A stretch of 64,000 bases of DNA from Spirochaetota bacterium (GCA_017302015.1 JAFLEE010000008.1:38782-102781), one strand, 5' to 3'. Shown: positions 17,338-27,160, counted from the first letter of the stretch. Numbers and translations are program-made. Notes: generated by a model from the letters alone, not told the origin.

Positions 17338-19272
17338 TCATGTTTCCAGCAGGGCCCGCTCCGGCCCCGCCCTCTCCACGCGGAAGCGCTCCAATTGGGA
17401 GCGGAGCGACTGCATGGAGGCCTCCTGCCCCGCCGCAAGGCCCTCCACCGACCGGGTGCCCGAACGGATCTCGGCCATCCCCGATTCCAGCCGGTCCATG
17501 GCGGAGGAAACCCGGTCGGCCAATTCCCGCAGGCCGATGAGGGCGGCCCGGATCTCCGAGGTCTTTCCCTCGAGGTGCCCGGCGGCGGCGTCCATGGCCT
17601 GGTTGGAGACAAGGATGCCGTCTCCCGTGCCCTTGACCAGGGCGGTCGTTTCCTGGATCTCGCCCACGGCCGCCACCATCTCGCCATTGGCGAGGTTCTG
17701 CTCGTCCATGGCTTGGCGCACCTGGCGGACCACCTCGCCCACGCTCGCGCTCTCCCCGGCGATGCGGTCGAAGGCGGCGGCGGTGGCCTCGAGTTCTTCC
17801 CGGGCCCGGCCCTCCACCTGGTCGACCTCGCGCAGCAGGGCCTTCACCTTCACCGCCTCGCTCCTGGATTGGTCGGCCAATTTCCGGATCTCGTCGGCCA
17901 CCACAGCGAAGCCCTTCCCCGACTCCCCCGCGTGGGCGGCCTCGATGGCCGCGTTCATGGCCAGCAGATTGGTCTGCCCGGCGACCCCGCTGATGATGTT
18001 GGCGAAGGAGGCCACCGCCCGGGTGGTCTCGATCATCTTCCCTACGGCGGTGGCGGAGCGCGCCAAAAGTTCCTTCCCGTCGGACGCGGCGGCGGCCAGG
18101 GCCGCCCCGGAGGCGTCGGCCTTCTGGGCCACCCCGGCGATGGTCCGGATATTGGCGGCCTGCTCCTCGATGGTCGCCCCCATCTCGTTGACCGAGGAGG
18201 ATTGGCGGCCCACCACGCGCCCGAGATCCTCGATGCGCGAAGCGATCCCACGGAGGTTCGAAAGCAGCGTGGCGATCTGCTCGGCCTGCTCCCGCGCCAG
18301 GCCCTCGAGGGCGCTGAAGTTCTCGTGCTGCTCACGGGTGGAGCCCCGCACCGCGGCGCTGGTCTCGGCCATGGCCTCCACCGCCTTCGCGTTGCGCCCG
18401 ATATGGTCGTGGATCTCCCGGGAGGCGCCGTGGGTCGCGCCGAGGTTCTCCCGGGTGAGCCCCACCATGGAGCGGATCTTCTCCACGAAGCCGTTGAAGG
18501 AACGGGCCAATTCGCCGAACTCGTCGCGCCGCCCCTCCGCGATGCGCCGGGTGAGATCCCCGTCGCCGCCCTCGATCTCGCGCATTTGCTCGGTGACCAG
18601 GGCCAGGGGGTCTTGGATGGTGCGCACGAGCCGCAAGGTGAGGAAGACCATGAGGATGACGAGGAGCGGCACGCCGATGAGGAAGAAGCGCTGCACCCGG
18701 GCGATGCCCCGGGCCGCCTGGCCTTCCACCTGGGCGGCCTGCTCATTGGCGAGGGCCACCACCCGGTCGATGGCTTTGCGGTGTTCCTTATAGAAGGGTT
18801 CCACTTCTTCTTTCAAAATCTTGTAGGCGCCGGCCCGGTCACCCCATGCGAGGGCCGGGAGGTAGCGCTCCCGCACCGTCCGGAAGAACGCGAGGGCGGG
18901 GATGCGCGAATCATCGAGGAACGCCGCGCGGGTGGCCGGGGGCTCCAGGGCCACCTGCCAGAAGGCGTGGCGCTCCCGGTATTCCTTCTCGAGCCGCTCG
19001 AGTTGGCTCCGGCCATCCTCGAGGACCGCCGTGTTCGTCTCGGCGGAGAGGGCGTGCAGGTAATACATGCTTTCCACGAGATAGGCCGGCGGCGGGAGGA
19101 TATCGGCCACCAAATCCTTGGAAAGGATGATGTCGCGATAGAGGGGGCCTTGGATGCGCACATTCCCCACCATCCAAAGGAGCACCGCGGCGAACAACCC
19201 GGTGGCCGCGAAGAGCCCGATGACGAGGAGGAAGACTTTCTGGCGGATCTTGAGGCTGAGGGAAAGGGGCAT
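17338..19272 (-). CDS. Methyl-accepting chemotaxis protein
   Basis: 644 residues, AGGAG before ATG 19272. One transmembrane helix at about 11-34, a mostly helical periplasmic sensor to about 190, a second helix at about 192-213, then a HAMP domain ([14 protein letters not shown] to about 267). The cytoplasmic part carries the conserved hairpin tip [19 protein letters not shown] and long coiled coils. It senses an unknown ligand and signals to CheA/CheW encoded elsewhere. Its place among glycan genes suggests taxis toward polysaccharide breakdown products (inference). Confidence 0.93.
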   Translation of the reverse strand: MPLSLSLKIRQKVFLLVIGLFAATGLFAAVLLWMVGNVRIQGPLYRDIILSKDLVADILPPPAYLVESMYYLHALSAETNTAVLEDGRSQLERLEKEYRERHAFWQVALEPPATRAAFLDDSRIPALAFFRTVRERYLPALAWGDRAGAYKILKEEVEPFYKEHRKAIDRVVALANEQAAQVEGQAARGIARVQRFFLIGVPLLVILMVFLTLRLVRTIQDPLALVTEQMREIEGGDGDLTRRIAEGRRDEFGELARSFNGFVEKIRSMVGLTRENLGATHGASREIHDHIGRNAKAVEAMAETSAAVRGSTREQHENFSALEGLAREQAEQIATLLSNLRGIASRIEDLGRVVGRQSSSVNEMGATIEEQAANIRTIAGVAQKADASGAALAAAASDGKELLARSATAVGKMIETTRAVASFANIISGVAGQTNLLAMNAAIEAAHAGESGKGFAVVADEIRKLADQSRSEAVKVKALLREVDQVEGRAREELEATAAAFDRIAGESASVGEVVRQVRQAMDEQNLANGEMVAAVGEIQETTALVKGTGDGILVSNQAMDAAAGHLEGKTSEIRAALIGLRELADRVSSAMDRLESGMAEIRSGTRSVEGLAAGQEASMQSLRSQLERFRVERAGPERALLET

Positions 19273-19504
19273 GGAGGGCTCCTGGGGATTCGGCCTATAG
19301 GCCTGAAAAATGTCTAAATATTCATTAAAATGCCAATCGATTTGTCATTAGATCGTATCGCCCAATATTTAGGCAATCGGAATCCTGAAGATCCTAGACA
19401 GGGATTTCCCGAAAATCCCCTTGTTTTTAGCCGGAATGCCCAGCGTTTCATTCAATGCAAGGCCCTCGGGACTTCAGGGCGAGCCAATTGGAACCACTTC
19501 ATCT

Positions 19505-19532
19505 ACTTGGAATGTCATAAAACGTGCCAAGT
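19505..19532 (+). promoter_or_regulatory. Operator candidate upstream of the SGNH-domain gene
   Basis: ACTTGG (19505-19510) and CCAAGT (19527-19532) form an inverted repeat around ATGTCATAAAACG (19512-19524), the same 13-mer found before the SGNH gene at 8892. Confidence 0.4.
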
Positions 19533-19649
19533 CCGCGGCGGTTGGGCGGGCCTGCCAGCCGGAAGGGCCGGGCCCCCGAAGCCCCCGTACCGTCATCGGG
19601 AACTCCGACCGCGCCGCAGAGAAACCATCCACCCGGTTTGAGAATCGGA

Positions 19650-19655
19650 TATAAT
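19650..19655 (+). promoter_or_regulatory. -10 element TATAAT for the SGNH-domain gene
   Basis: A perfect TATAAT without a recognisable -35 lies 17 bases before ATG 19673. The message would have only about 11 untranslated bases, with GGGAG as ribosome binding site. Confidence 0.55.
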
Positions 19656-19672
19656 CCCCCAGGGAGTCCCCC

Positions 19673-21637
19673 ATGCATCTGCGCCTATTCATTTTTTTGG
19701 CCCTGGCCCCGTTCGCCGCCGCCCAGCCGCCCGAGCGCGTGCTGTCGCTTTCCAACGTCGACCGCATCGCCCTCGTGGGGGATAGTTTCAGCGCCTGCCA
19801 TTACGCCCTGCGCGACAAGGCCTACCTCTCCATCCTCTCCATGCTCTCGGACTATAATTGGGAATCGTTCTCGCGAAGCGGCTACGACGCCGTGCGCCTC
19901 ACGGCCTCCATCCGAAACGGCGACAAATTCTTCCACGACGCCCTCTCGTTCCGCGATTACGGGGCGACGCGGGCCATCCTCATCACCCACGAGAACGACG
20001 TCTTCCACCGGCGCCGCGATAACGCGTGGTACGCCGAGAACCTCCACGGGCTCATCGAGGCCGTGCGCGCCTGCGGCGCCGAGCCCATCCTCGCCAGCGA
20101 GTTCGGCAGCGGCACCGGGGGCCGCGACGAGCGCGACCTCAAACTGCTGTGCGCCCTCGCCGAGCGCACGGGCATCCGCTTCTGGGACCTCGCCAGTTCC
20201 ACCAAATTCGTCAACGGCACCCGCTACCTCCCCTTCTGGGGCAGCGGCCACCCCGCCACCCGGACCACCTGGCTCTTCGCCGACGCCTTCCTCGCCCAAC
20301 TCGCCGCCCTCCCCCGTCCCGCGGCTTCGCTCAAACTCTACCGGGTGCGCGACGCCTTCGCCTCCCGCGATGAGGCGGACCTGCTCTATGACGCCATCGA
20401 GGAGCGCGCCGCGCGCTTCAAGGAGATCAGCGTGGGGCATTACGCCCTGACGAAAGAGGGCGCCCGCTATTACGACGCCCTCAACCAGAAATTCCCCAAC
20501 GAGCGGATCGCCAGCGAGTACCTGAAGATCCAAAACGGCGAAGAGGTCGCCTTCGGCGAGCGCGGCCTCCTCGAGGTCGTCATGCCGGCCGTGGGGCCGC
20601 GCCTCGCCTCCTGGCGCCTCCACCTCTCCGATCCTTCCATCACCGTCTACGGCCGCCACCTCTTCACGCCCCCCTACGAAGTCGACATCAAGTTCCAGGG
20701 CTTCCAATGCGATCCCGTCCCCGCGGTGGTCGTCGGCGATACCTATGTCTCCAGCGACGCCGCCTTCGCCAACCAGGTCTTCACGGTTGTGGGGACCGGA
20801 GACGGCCTCGTGCTCTGCTCCCCCGACCCCCGCCAGTACAAGGTCGTCCCCGGCACGCTCACCAAAAAAAACGGCAGCGGCCCCGCCTCCATCGTTTACT
20901 CCCAGACCCGCTCGGGCATGCACCCCACCTGGTACGCCCAATTGGGCCGGCCCGAAGGGGTGTGGAAACCCCTCGCCCAGCAAGACGGCGACTACGTCAT
21001 CCCCGCCCGCGAATTGAGCGCCTTCATGGCCTACGACAAGCTCCCCCTTCTGCTGGTGAAGAAGGGCGGCTTCACCCTGAAGGACGTGCGCGTATTTTGG
21101 CGAGGCGATGAGGGCAAGTACGAGGCGCCCCGCCAGGCTCCCCAGGAAGCCCGCGGCCCCGAACTCCTCCCCAGTATCTGCCCCGGCAATCCGGGCGAAC
21201 TGGAAAAATGGGCCACGGAGGGCGCCCTCACCGCGGGAAAGGCCTTCGATGCGGTCTACCCGTCCGGGGCCTCGGGTCTGTTGGAACTCTCCGGCACCAA
21301 CGCCCTCGTCCAATCCTTCACCGTACCCCCCGCCGAGTTCGCCCGGCGGCTCCAGATCCAGGTATGGGCTCGGGTATTCCCCGCCGTCTTCGACCCCCTG
21401 GGCGCCCCCACCTCGGCCCCCATCACCGAAGATAGTTTCGACCCGGGTACCCTCGTCGTCGAACTTTCGGACAACGGTTTTGCCCCCGCCGAACTCCGCA
21501 GCCTCGTCGGGCTCCATTGGAAGGGGGTGCGTTTCCAGAACCTCGTGCCCGCCCTTTCCACCGGCGGGAGGATTCGCATCTATTCTAAGGACAAGGCGAT
21601 CCAGATCGGGCGGGTGTCGGTGAAGTGGGTGGATTAG
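19673..21637 (+). CDS. Secreted protein with N-terminal SGNH-hydrolase domain and large unknown C-terminal region
   Basis: 654 residues. Signal peptide at 1-17 (RLFIFLALAPFAAA). IALVGDSFSAC (Ser38) is SGNH block I; ILITHENDVF is the Asn block; GSGHPATRT takes the place of the DxxH block, with the Asp not obvious. The C-terminal ~400 residues look beta-rich and resemble no family I can name. If the Asp is truly missing the enzyme may use a His-Ser dyad or have lost activity. GGGAG six bases before ATG 19673 supports the start. Confidence 0.65.
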   Translation: MHLRLFIFLALAPFAAAQPPERVLSLSNVDRIALVGDSFSACHYALRDKAYLSILSMLSDYNWESFSRSGYDAVRLTASIRNGDKFFHDALSFRDYGATRAILITHENDVFHRRRDNAWYAENLHGLIEAVRACGAEPILASEFGSGTGGRDERDLKLLCALAERTGIRFWDLASSTKFVNGTRYLPFWGSGHPATRTTWLFADAFLAQLAALPRPAASLKLYRVRDAFASRDEADLLYDAIEERAARFKEISVGHYALTKEGARYYDALNQKFPNERIASEYLKIQNGEEVAFGERGLLEVVMPAVGPRLASWRLHLSDPSITVYGRHLFTPPYEVDIKFQGFQCDPVPAVVVGDTYVSSDAAFANQVFTVVGTGDGLVLCSPDPRQYKVVPGTLTKKNGSGPASIVYSQTRSGMHPTWYAQLGRPEGVWKPLAQQDGDYVIPARELSAFMAYDKLPLLLVKKGGFTLKDVRVFWRGDEGKYEAPRQAPQEARGPELLPSICPGNPGELEKWATEGALTAGKAFDAVYPSGASGLLELSGTNALVQSFTVPPAEFARRLQIQVWARVFPAVFDPLGAPTSAPITEDSFDPGTLVVELSDNGFAPAELRSLVGLHWKGVRFQNLVPALSTGGRIRIYSKDKAIQIGRVSVKWVD

Positions 21638-21777
21638 GGGGAGGGATGTCAGGCATCACGATCGGCCCTGGCCAAAATATCCAACCGCTGGAAATGGCGA
21701 ACCAAACGCAAATGATTCCTGGGCTTCATTTTCTGGTTTTACGATCATTGCTGTAAATCGAGAAGGGTCATTTCACG

Positions 21778-22305
21778 ATGAAGATCTCCGTCAAACTTGA
21801 TATTTCAGATTTAGACGACTACCGGAAGCAAGCTTTCGGAAAAGGCAAAAGCCGCACCACCGTGATTGGTGGAATGGCCTTAATCACGGTGTTTTTGCAC
21901 GCGCTTTTTTTGGCCGACAAGAATTACACCCACGCATCTTGGCTTGTCATCGTGACGGTATGGGACACCTTTTTAGCCATGGGTATCCTATCGATGCTCC
22001 ACGCGATCAACACGAGCAAACGAGACTTTAAAACGAATAAAATCAATGAAGGAGTCCAGAATTTCGAATTCAATAAAAACGGAATCGCCTTCTTCTCCAC
22101 ACACTCGATTGCGAAATACGCATGGAACGACCTCTTTAAAGTCGTCGAATCCAAGGCCTCTTTTTTTGTTTTCATCACCTCGGAAAGAATGTTGATTTTG
22201 CCAAAGCGCTGTTTTCCGGGCCAGAAGCCCATCCGACAACTTCGCGAGATTTTTCGAACCCATTTCAACATCGACCGGAGAGAGATTCTAGACGAAGAAG
22301 CATGA
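21778..22305 (+). CDS. YcxB-like membrane protein
   Basis: 175 residues. Two hydrophobic helices (about 28-46 and 53-75) are followed by a soluble domain containing FNKNGIAFFSTHSIAKYAWNDLFKVVESKASFFVF-type strands, the layout of YcxB-domain proteins (PH-like fold, unknown function). The gene and its surroundings are much richer in A/T than their neighbours and use AAA/ATT/TTT codons freely, a sign of recent transfer. AAGGG precedes ATG 21778. No partner gene is nearby. Confidence 0.6.
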   Translation: MKISVKLDISDLDDYRKQAFGKGKSRTTVIGGMALITVFLHALFLADKNYTHASWLVIVTVWDTFLAMGILSMLHAINTSKRDFKTNKINEGVQNFEFNKNGIAFFSTHSIAKYAWNDLFKVVESKASFFVFITSERMLILPKRCFPGQKPIRQLREIFRTHFNIDRREILDEEA

Positions 22306-22706
22306 TGCAGAGTCCCGCGAAAGGAGGTGGATTTCGGTCGTACACTATTTTTTAAGTGGAACGAATTGATGATTCATTTTCCACCAGTTTTGGGCGGGCC
22401 CGCACCTTGCGCCCAATGGGTTCGATCAAATCGATTCCTTTTCCTGAAAGGAACCCTCTTTGGTGCGCTCCCAGAATCGATCTGAAAAGGACTGGGAACT
22501 TCGCCAAGGGGGCGCACGAATTGAACAGTTGGAATTTTTGCCTAGTCCCTATTTAAACCATTTTTTTCGTTGTTTTATCTTTTCCTTGAAAAGGCCTCAA
22601 TCGGTTCGGCTTTGAATGTCTGACCATCGATTCGTCAAAGTTACACGGGCTGCGGTCCACCTGTATTCCTCCCCGATGCCACGCCTTTTTAGGCTAGAAT
22701 TTCCCC
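22306..22706 (+). other. AT-rich, hairpin-rich intergenic region
   Basis: No supported gene. Three helices can be drawn. TTGGGCG (22390-22396) pairs with CGCCCAA (22410-22416). TTCCTTT (22435-22441) pairs with AAAGGAA (22447-22453) around a 5-base loop. GTGCGC-TCCCAG (22463-22474) pairs with CTGGGA (22492-22497) and GCGCAC (22512-22517). T-runs follow near 22560. It could encode a structured RNA. Confidence 0.3.
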
Positions 22707-22709
22707 GTG
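22695..22709 (+). promoter_or_regulatory. -10 element directly abutting a GTG start (leaderless message)
   Basis: TAGAAT (22695-22700), six bases TTCCCC, then GTG 22707. Transcription normally starts about seven bases after the -10, so the first transcribed base would be at or next to the start codon. Confidence 0.5.
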
Positions 22710-24842
22710 CGAACAAACTCGATTTTGACCCCACGGCGCCGAACGGAACCCCCCGACCCTAAACGTTGGGTCTCCCGGGCGCATCGGCGCCATGCCGGCA
22801 TGCTTCTCATCGTCCTGGCCAGCGTCCTCGGGTGGCCGCAAAACGTCGTGCCGCTCCACGACCTCGTCCCCCCGGTCTTAAAGCCCAGTGGCGAAGCGTT
22901 CAAGTTCTGGAGCAACGGTACGCCCTACGTGAAGAAGTACCACGTCGATGCCCGCTCGGCGTTGGCGGCCGACACGAACCCCGGCACCATCGATCGGCCC
23001 TTCAAGACCATCGGCCGCGCCGCCGCCCTCCTCGAACCGGGAGAATGCGTGGTCGTCCACGCGGGGATCTACCGCGAATGCGTGCGTCCGCCCCGGGGCG
23101 GCGCTTCGACCGAGCGGATGATCGGCTACCTCGCCGAGGGAGACGTGATCGTCACGGGCTCGGAGCCCGCGGAGGCGCGATGGTCGACTGTGGACGCGGT
23201 CGCCGGGGTCTATCGCTACGAACTTGCGGCGCCCGCTCCCGGCGAATACGATCCGTTCATGCTGGAAAACCTTCCCGACGCGGCCTTCGACATCATGGAA
23301 TGGGCGAAAGGCCTCCGCGGGAAGGTCCCCTATACCTTGCCCCGCGGGATGGTCTTCCAGGATGGGGCGCTCCTCGCCCGCGCCGCGACGCGCGCCTGGA
23401 TGGAAAAGACGGAAGGGTCCTATTGGACCGACCGGGTGGCGCGGGCCGTGTACGTCCGCACGGCCCGGGGGCGCGATCCGAACCGAAGTCTCATGGAGCT
23501 GACGGCGCGCCGGGCCTGTTTTCGTCCACGGGTGCGCGGCCTCGGCTTCATCCACGTGCGGGGCTTCGTCTTCGAGCAGGTGGGCAACGGCTTTCCCCGG
23601 CCCCAAGAGGGCGCGCTTTCCACGGCCGCCGGCCACCATTGGCTCATCGAAGAGAACACCGTGCGCCTGGTGAACGGGATCGGGATCGATATCGGCGCGG
23701 GCTGGTACGGGGGCGCGTGCAAGCCGCCCGAGGATGGGCCGGGCTCGAATGCGGGATGGAATATCGTCCGCCGAAATCGCGTCAGCGATACCGGCGTCTG
23801 CGGCATCGCGGGGCTCCCGGGCCTGAACGCGCTCATCGAAGAGAACGAGCTGCGCCGTTGCACGATGTACCCCGTGGGGCTGATCTTCGAATGCGCCGGC
23901 ATCAAGACGCATGGCAACGTCGGCGCGCTCATCCGACGCAACCGCATCGTCGACTGCCAAGACCACGGCATCTGGATGGATTACGACAACCGGGACTCCC
24001 GCTGCACGGAGAACACGATCGTCGGCGCCCGCACCGGGATCCATATCGAAGCCAGCGTGCGGGAGCCGTGCTGGATCGACGCGAACCGCATCGTCGACGT
24101 CGACATGGGCATCTACGAGAACGATTGCCGCGGCCAGGTATTCTCTAACAACTGGTTCGGTCGCGTGGGCACCGCCTTCGACCTCCAGGGGAAAACCTCC
24201 GACCGCAGGCCGGGCGGCGCGCCGACGGGCGGCGGCGGCATGCTCCTGACGGACAATACCTTCTACCAATGCCGTGAAATCGTCGGCGACCGGAGGCCGA
24301 CGGCGGTGGCCAACGAGAATCTCCGCCCCGTCACCGTCGCCCAAGTCCCGCGGGAACTCGAGGATCTGATCGAGCGGGCTCCCCGAGCGGCGCCCGTGCA
24401 GATCCTCGTGAACCCGTCTTTCGAGTCGGGCACGGAAGGTTGGGCCCTGCATTGCTACAACGGCGCGAAAGCTTGGCTCGCCCATGAGTGGCAGGGCCCG
24501 ATGCCCGCGGCCCGCATCACCGTCCGCGACGGCGGGATGGAGGCCTGGAATGTGCAATTGGTTCAGCCCGTGAAGGTGGAGGCGGGAAGATCCTACGCGA
24601 TACGCGCGACCCTTCGCGGGGAGCGCGAGGGTATGAAGGCGACGGTGGGCCTACAGCAAGACCATGAACCGCACCGCCTGTTCACGCGAAATTTCGCCGT
24701 AGGCCGCATGGCGACGAGGATCGCCGAAGCAGACCTCATCATCCACGCCCGAAATGCCGACACGATGCGCCTGGTTTTTTTCGTCGGCGGCGACGGCCCA
24801 GGGACGATCTGGGTCGGCGAGGTCGCCGTCATCCAAGAATAA
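22707..24842 (+). CDS. Secreted right-handed parallel beta-helix protein with C-terminal CBM
   Basis: 711 residues from GTG 22707; an Arg-rich n-region precedes the hydrophobic stretch MLLIVLASVLGW. The opening KKYHVDARSALAADTNPGTIDRPFKTIGRAAALLEPGECVVVHAGIY is the classic start of a pectate-lyase-fold beta helix, with repeated coils through about 560 (NRIVDCQDHGIWMDYDN, NRIVDVDMGIYEND). The last ~150 residues (ILVNPSFESGTEGW onward) form a CBM4/9-type jelly roll. It probably binds or cuts an acidic polysaccharide. Catalytic residues cannot be assigned by eye. The alternative ATG at 22800 would shorten the n-region. Confidence 0.75.
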   Translation: MRTNSILTPRRRTEPPDPKRWVSRAHRRHAGMLLIVLASVLGWPQNVVPLHDLVPPVLKPSGEAFKFWSNGTPYVKKYHVDARSALAADTNPGTIDRPFKTIGRAAALLEPGECVVVHAGIYRECVRPPRGGASTERMIGYLAEGDVIVTGSEPAEARWSTVDAVAGVYRYELAAPAPGEYDPFMLENLPDAAFDIMEWAKGLRGKVPYTLPRGMVFQDGALLARAATRAWMEKTEGSYWTDRVARAVYVRTARGRDPNRSLMELTARRACFRPRVRGLGFIHVRGFVFEQVGNGFPRPQEGALSTAAGHHWLIEENTVRLVNGIGIDIGAGWYGGACKPPEDGPGSNAGWNIVRRNRVSDTGVCGIAGLPGLNALIEENELRRCTMYPVGLIFECAGIKTHGNVGALIRRNRIVDCQDHGIWMDYDNRDSRCTENTIVGARTGIHIEASVREPCWIDANRIVDVDMGIYENDCRGQVFSNNWFGRVGTAFDLQGKTSDRRPGGAPTGGGGMLLTDNTFYQCREIVGDRRPTAVANENLRPVTVAQVPRELEDLIERAPRAAPVQILVNPSFESGTEGWALHCYNGAKAWLAHEWQGPMPAARITVRDGGMEAWNVQLVQPVKVEAGRSYAIRATLRGEREGMKATVGLQQDHEPHRLFTRNFAVGRMATRIAEADLIIHARNADTMRLVFFVGGDGPGTIWVGEVAVIQE

Positions 24843-24980
24843 GGGGGCGGCCCCACTCCGGATCGGCCCACCGGTCTCGGCCACCTCGATTCTTTTCGCG
24901 GCCTGAAATCCGAAAACGACATCGGCACGCCCGCCGGGCCCGATTTTTCGGCCCAGTGTCCGCCCCCGCGAAAATCCCCC

Positions 24981-25937
24981 CTACCGCGCCGCCACGCTAT
25001 CCCGCCCGATGAGCCGATACGGAAGGACCGTGTTCTGCGGGAGCCGGTTCTCATCCAGATGGCTTTCGATGACGTTCGCGGCGATCTGGGCGAGGGCCTC
25101 GTGGTCTTGGGTGATGGTGGTCTGGGGGGGCGTGGCGTAGCGGGAATAAAGCGAATGCTCCGAGGCGATGAGGGAGATGTCGCGGGGCACGCGCTGGCTA
25201 TAGAGGGAGAGGGCGTAGGCCGCCACGATGCCGGCGTTCCCGCCGGGGCAGAAGAGGGCGTCCACCCCCTGCTTGAGGAGTTTCCCGATGAGTTCCACAT
25301 AATGCTCGTCGCTGGAGAGGCAGACCAGGGCGTCGCCAATGGGCAGATCCCGCTCGCGCAGGGCCTTCAGGATCGCCGCGCGGCGGATATCGGCGTTGCC
25401 GGTGCCGGGGGCCCCGTGGACGATGGAGCCGATCTTGCGGCAGCCCCGGTCGTGGAGGTGCCCGATGGCGAGGTCCATCCCCTGGGCCTCGTCGGAGCGC
25501 ACGGAATAAACGTTCGGCGCGTTCGCCGGCGCCGGCCGGTCGACGAGCACCAGTGGGGCGGAGAAGCGGCCGGACCATTGGCTGAAATCCTTCGGCTCGG
25601 CGCCGATGGCCACCGCGCCGCAGAACTGGATGCTTTGGAGGCGCTCCAGGTTATCCTGGGGCAGCACCTCCAGCCGCAGCCCCCGCTTGGGCAATTCGAG
25701 GGTGAGGGCCATCATGACCATCTCCAGGCAATTGCGGATCGGATAGACGGCCTCGCCCGGGGTAATGATCACCACGTTGCGTTGCTTGGTCGAGAGGCGC
25801 GGATGGTAGGCGTGCTCCTTGGCGATGGCGAATACGCGGGCGCGCAAATCGGCGCGGATATTCGGGTGGTGGCTGAAGACGCGGGAGACCGTGGCGGGCG
25901 AGACGCCGGCGAGCTTGGCGATTTCCTGGAGTTTCAT
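24981..25937 (-). CDS. LacI family transcriptional regulator
   Basis: 318 residues. The N-terminus KLQEIAKLAGVSPATVSRVFSHHPNI is a textbook LacI helix-turn-helix. The rest is a periplasmic-binding-protein-like sensor ending with a typical core (PRDISLIASEHS, PPQTTITQDHEALAQIAANVI). GGGAGG nine bases before ATG 25937 supports the start. It is divergent from the five-gene operon at 26108, with two inverted TTCATTTGCA sites in the gap, so it most likely controls that operon and itself. Confidence 0.93.
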   Translation of the reverse strand: MKLQEIAKLAGVSPATVSRVFSHHPNIRADLRARVFAIAKEHAYHPRLSTKQRNVVIITPGEAVYPIRNCLEMVMMALTLELPKRGLRLEVLPQDNLERLQSIQFCGAVAIGAEPKDFSQWSGRFSAPLVLVDRPAPANAPNVYSVRSDEAQGMDLAIGHLHDRGCRKIGSIVHGAPGTGNADIRRAAILKALRERDLPIGDALVCLSSDEHYVELIGKLLKQGVDALFCPGGNAGIVAAYALSLYSQRVPRDISLIASEHSLYSRYATPPQTTITQDHEALAQIAANVIESHLDENRLPQNTVLPYRLIGRDSVAAR

Positions 25938-25956
25938 CCCAAAAACCTCCCGATTG

Positions 25957-25997
25957 ATTCATTTGCAATGATACGAGTTATCTTGCTGCAAATGAAT
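25957..25997. promoter_or_regulatory. Paired LacI operators
   Basis: ATTCATTTGCA (25957-25967) and its exact reverse complement TGCAAATGAAT (25987-25997) face each other across 19 bp. The left copy lies within an odd palindrome, TCATT-TGC-AATGA (25959-25971). They lie between the lacI-type gene and the operon promoter at 26039. Confidence 0.7.
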
Positions 25998-26038
25998 AAA
26001 CTTTACAAGAGTCTTTTCAGCATTTTTTTCAAAACGCC

Positions 26039-26066
26039 TTGAATCCGGACCCCCCTCGCCTATACT
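26039..26066 (+). promoter_or_regulatory. Promoter of the 26108-31083 operon
   Basis: TTGAAT (26039-26044), 16-bp spacer, TATACT (26061-26066), leaving an untranslated leader of about 35 bases before ATG 26108. Confidence 0.6.
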
Positions 26067-26107
26067 ACCCATATCGTCATCCCCTAGAATCGCAGCGGAG
26101 AGTGGCC

Positions 26108-27160
26108 ATGAAAGGTCGTCGCGTGGTTTTTCGATCGGTCGCCGTGGCGGCGCTGGAGCCCTTCGAGGTCGCGCCCCCAAAACCCGGCGAGGTGCTCATT
26201 GAAAACGACTATTCCGTGGTGAGCGCGGGCACGGAGCGGGCGAACCTTCTCAACATGCAGAATACGGGGCCGAGTTCCGCGGTGGATTTCGCGACGGTCC
26301 AGGCCCCGCCGCCGGAGGGGAAATTTCCCTTCTATCCGGGCTATTGCGCCGTGGGGCGCATCGCCGCGCTGGGGGCGGGGGTGGAGAAGCTTCGCGTCGG
26401 CCAACGGGCCCTCAACCCGTGGACCGGGCATGCGTCCCACGGCATCCAGAGAGCGGAGGGGCTCGTCTTGGTCGAAGACGAGCGCATCGATTCCCTCGAG
26501 GCCTCCATCGCCAATATCGCTTCGTTCGGCATCCATGGCGTGCGCAAATTGAGGCTCGAACTCGGCGAGCCGGCCATGGTCATCGGCTTGGGCCTCTTGG
26601 GGATGTTCGCCGTGCAGGCCGCGGCCCAAAGCGGCGCGGTGCCCGTGATCGTCACCGATTTCGACCCCGAGCGCCGCGCCTTGGCGAAGCGCCTCGGGGC
26701 CGACGTCGCATTCTCCCCCGATGAAGACCGGCTGCCCCAGAAGATCCGGGACCTCACCGGCGGCAGGGGCGCCGCGGGGATCGTCGAGGTCACCGGCTCC
26801 GCCAAGGCCCTGCAGCAGGCCCTGACCTACGTGGCGCGGGAAGGCCGCGTGAGCCTCCTCGGCTGCACCCGCGTCTCGGACGCCCCCATCGATTTCTACC
26901 AGTACGTGCACCAGCGCGGCGTCTCGTTGATCGGGGCCCATACCGGCGTGCGCCCCCGGCAAGATTCCCGCCCCGGCTATTGGACGGAGCAGGACGATTT
27001 CCGCGCCTTCCTGGCCCTCCTCGCCGTGGGCAGGATGAAGGTTCGGCCGCTGCTCACGGAAATCGTCTCGCCGGAGCAGGCCCCCGACGTCTACGCCCGC
27101 CTGGCCGAAGGAAAAAACCCGCCCCTCGGAACCGTGTTCGATTGGCGTCAAGTTCAATAA
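26108..27160 (+). CDS. Zinc-type alcohol dehydrogenase-like (MDR) oxidoreductase
   Basis: 350 residues from ATG 26108, preceded by GGAGAG. An N-terminal GroES-like domain (KPGEVLIENDYSVVSAGTERA) is followed by a Rossmann domain with AMVIGLGLLGMFAVQAA and VTDFDPERRALAKRLGAD. The usual catalytic zinc ligand Cys/His near the N-terminus is not evident, as in several sugar dehydrogenase-like and bi-domain oxidoreductase members of the superfamily. First gene of a LacI-controlled operon; substrate is probably a sugar or polyol (inference). Confidence 0.82.
   Translation: MKGRRVVFRSVAVAALEPFEVAPPKPGEVLIENDYSVVSAGTERANLLNMQNTGPSSAVDFATVQAPPPEGKFPFYPGYCAVGRIAALGAGVEKLRVGQRALNPWTGHASHGIQRAEGLVLVEDERIDSLEASIANIASFGIHGVRKLRLELGEPAMVIGLGLLGMFAVQAAAQSGAVPVIVTDFDPERRALAKRLGADVAFSPDEDRLPQKIRDLTGGRGAAGIVEVTGSAKALQQALTYVAREGRVSLLGCTRVSDAPIDFYQYVHQRGVSLIGAHTGVRPRQDSRPGYWTEQDDFRAFLALLAVGRMKVRPLLTEIVSPEQAPDVYARLAEGKNPPLGTVFDWRQVQ

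Larger units (their letters stand above)
19273..19672. other. Divergent intergenic region, chemoreceptor / SGNH protein
   Basis: No gene is supported. The left part (19300-19380) is AT-rich and probably holds the chemoreceptor promoter. The right part holds the 13-mer ATGTCATAAAACG (19512-19524) and a TATAAT at 19650-19655. Confidence 0.4.

Noticed and set aside
17395-19317. Long plus-strand frame opposite the chemoreceptor
   Set aside because: His/Gly/Leu-rich antisense translation of a well-supported chemotaxis protein, a common effect in GC-rich DNA.
19330-19641. 103-codon frame in the chemoreceptor/SGNH gap
   Set aside because: No ribosome binding site, composition shifts midway, no recognisable domain, and it overlaps the likely operator at 19505-19532.
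22356-22556. 66-codon frame in the AT-rich island
   Set aside because: No ribosome binding site and no protein-like pattern; the region is better explained by RNA helices.
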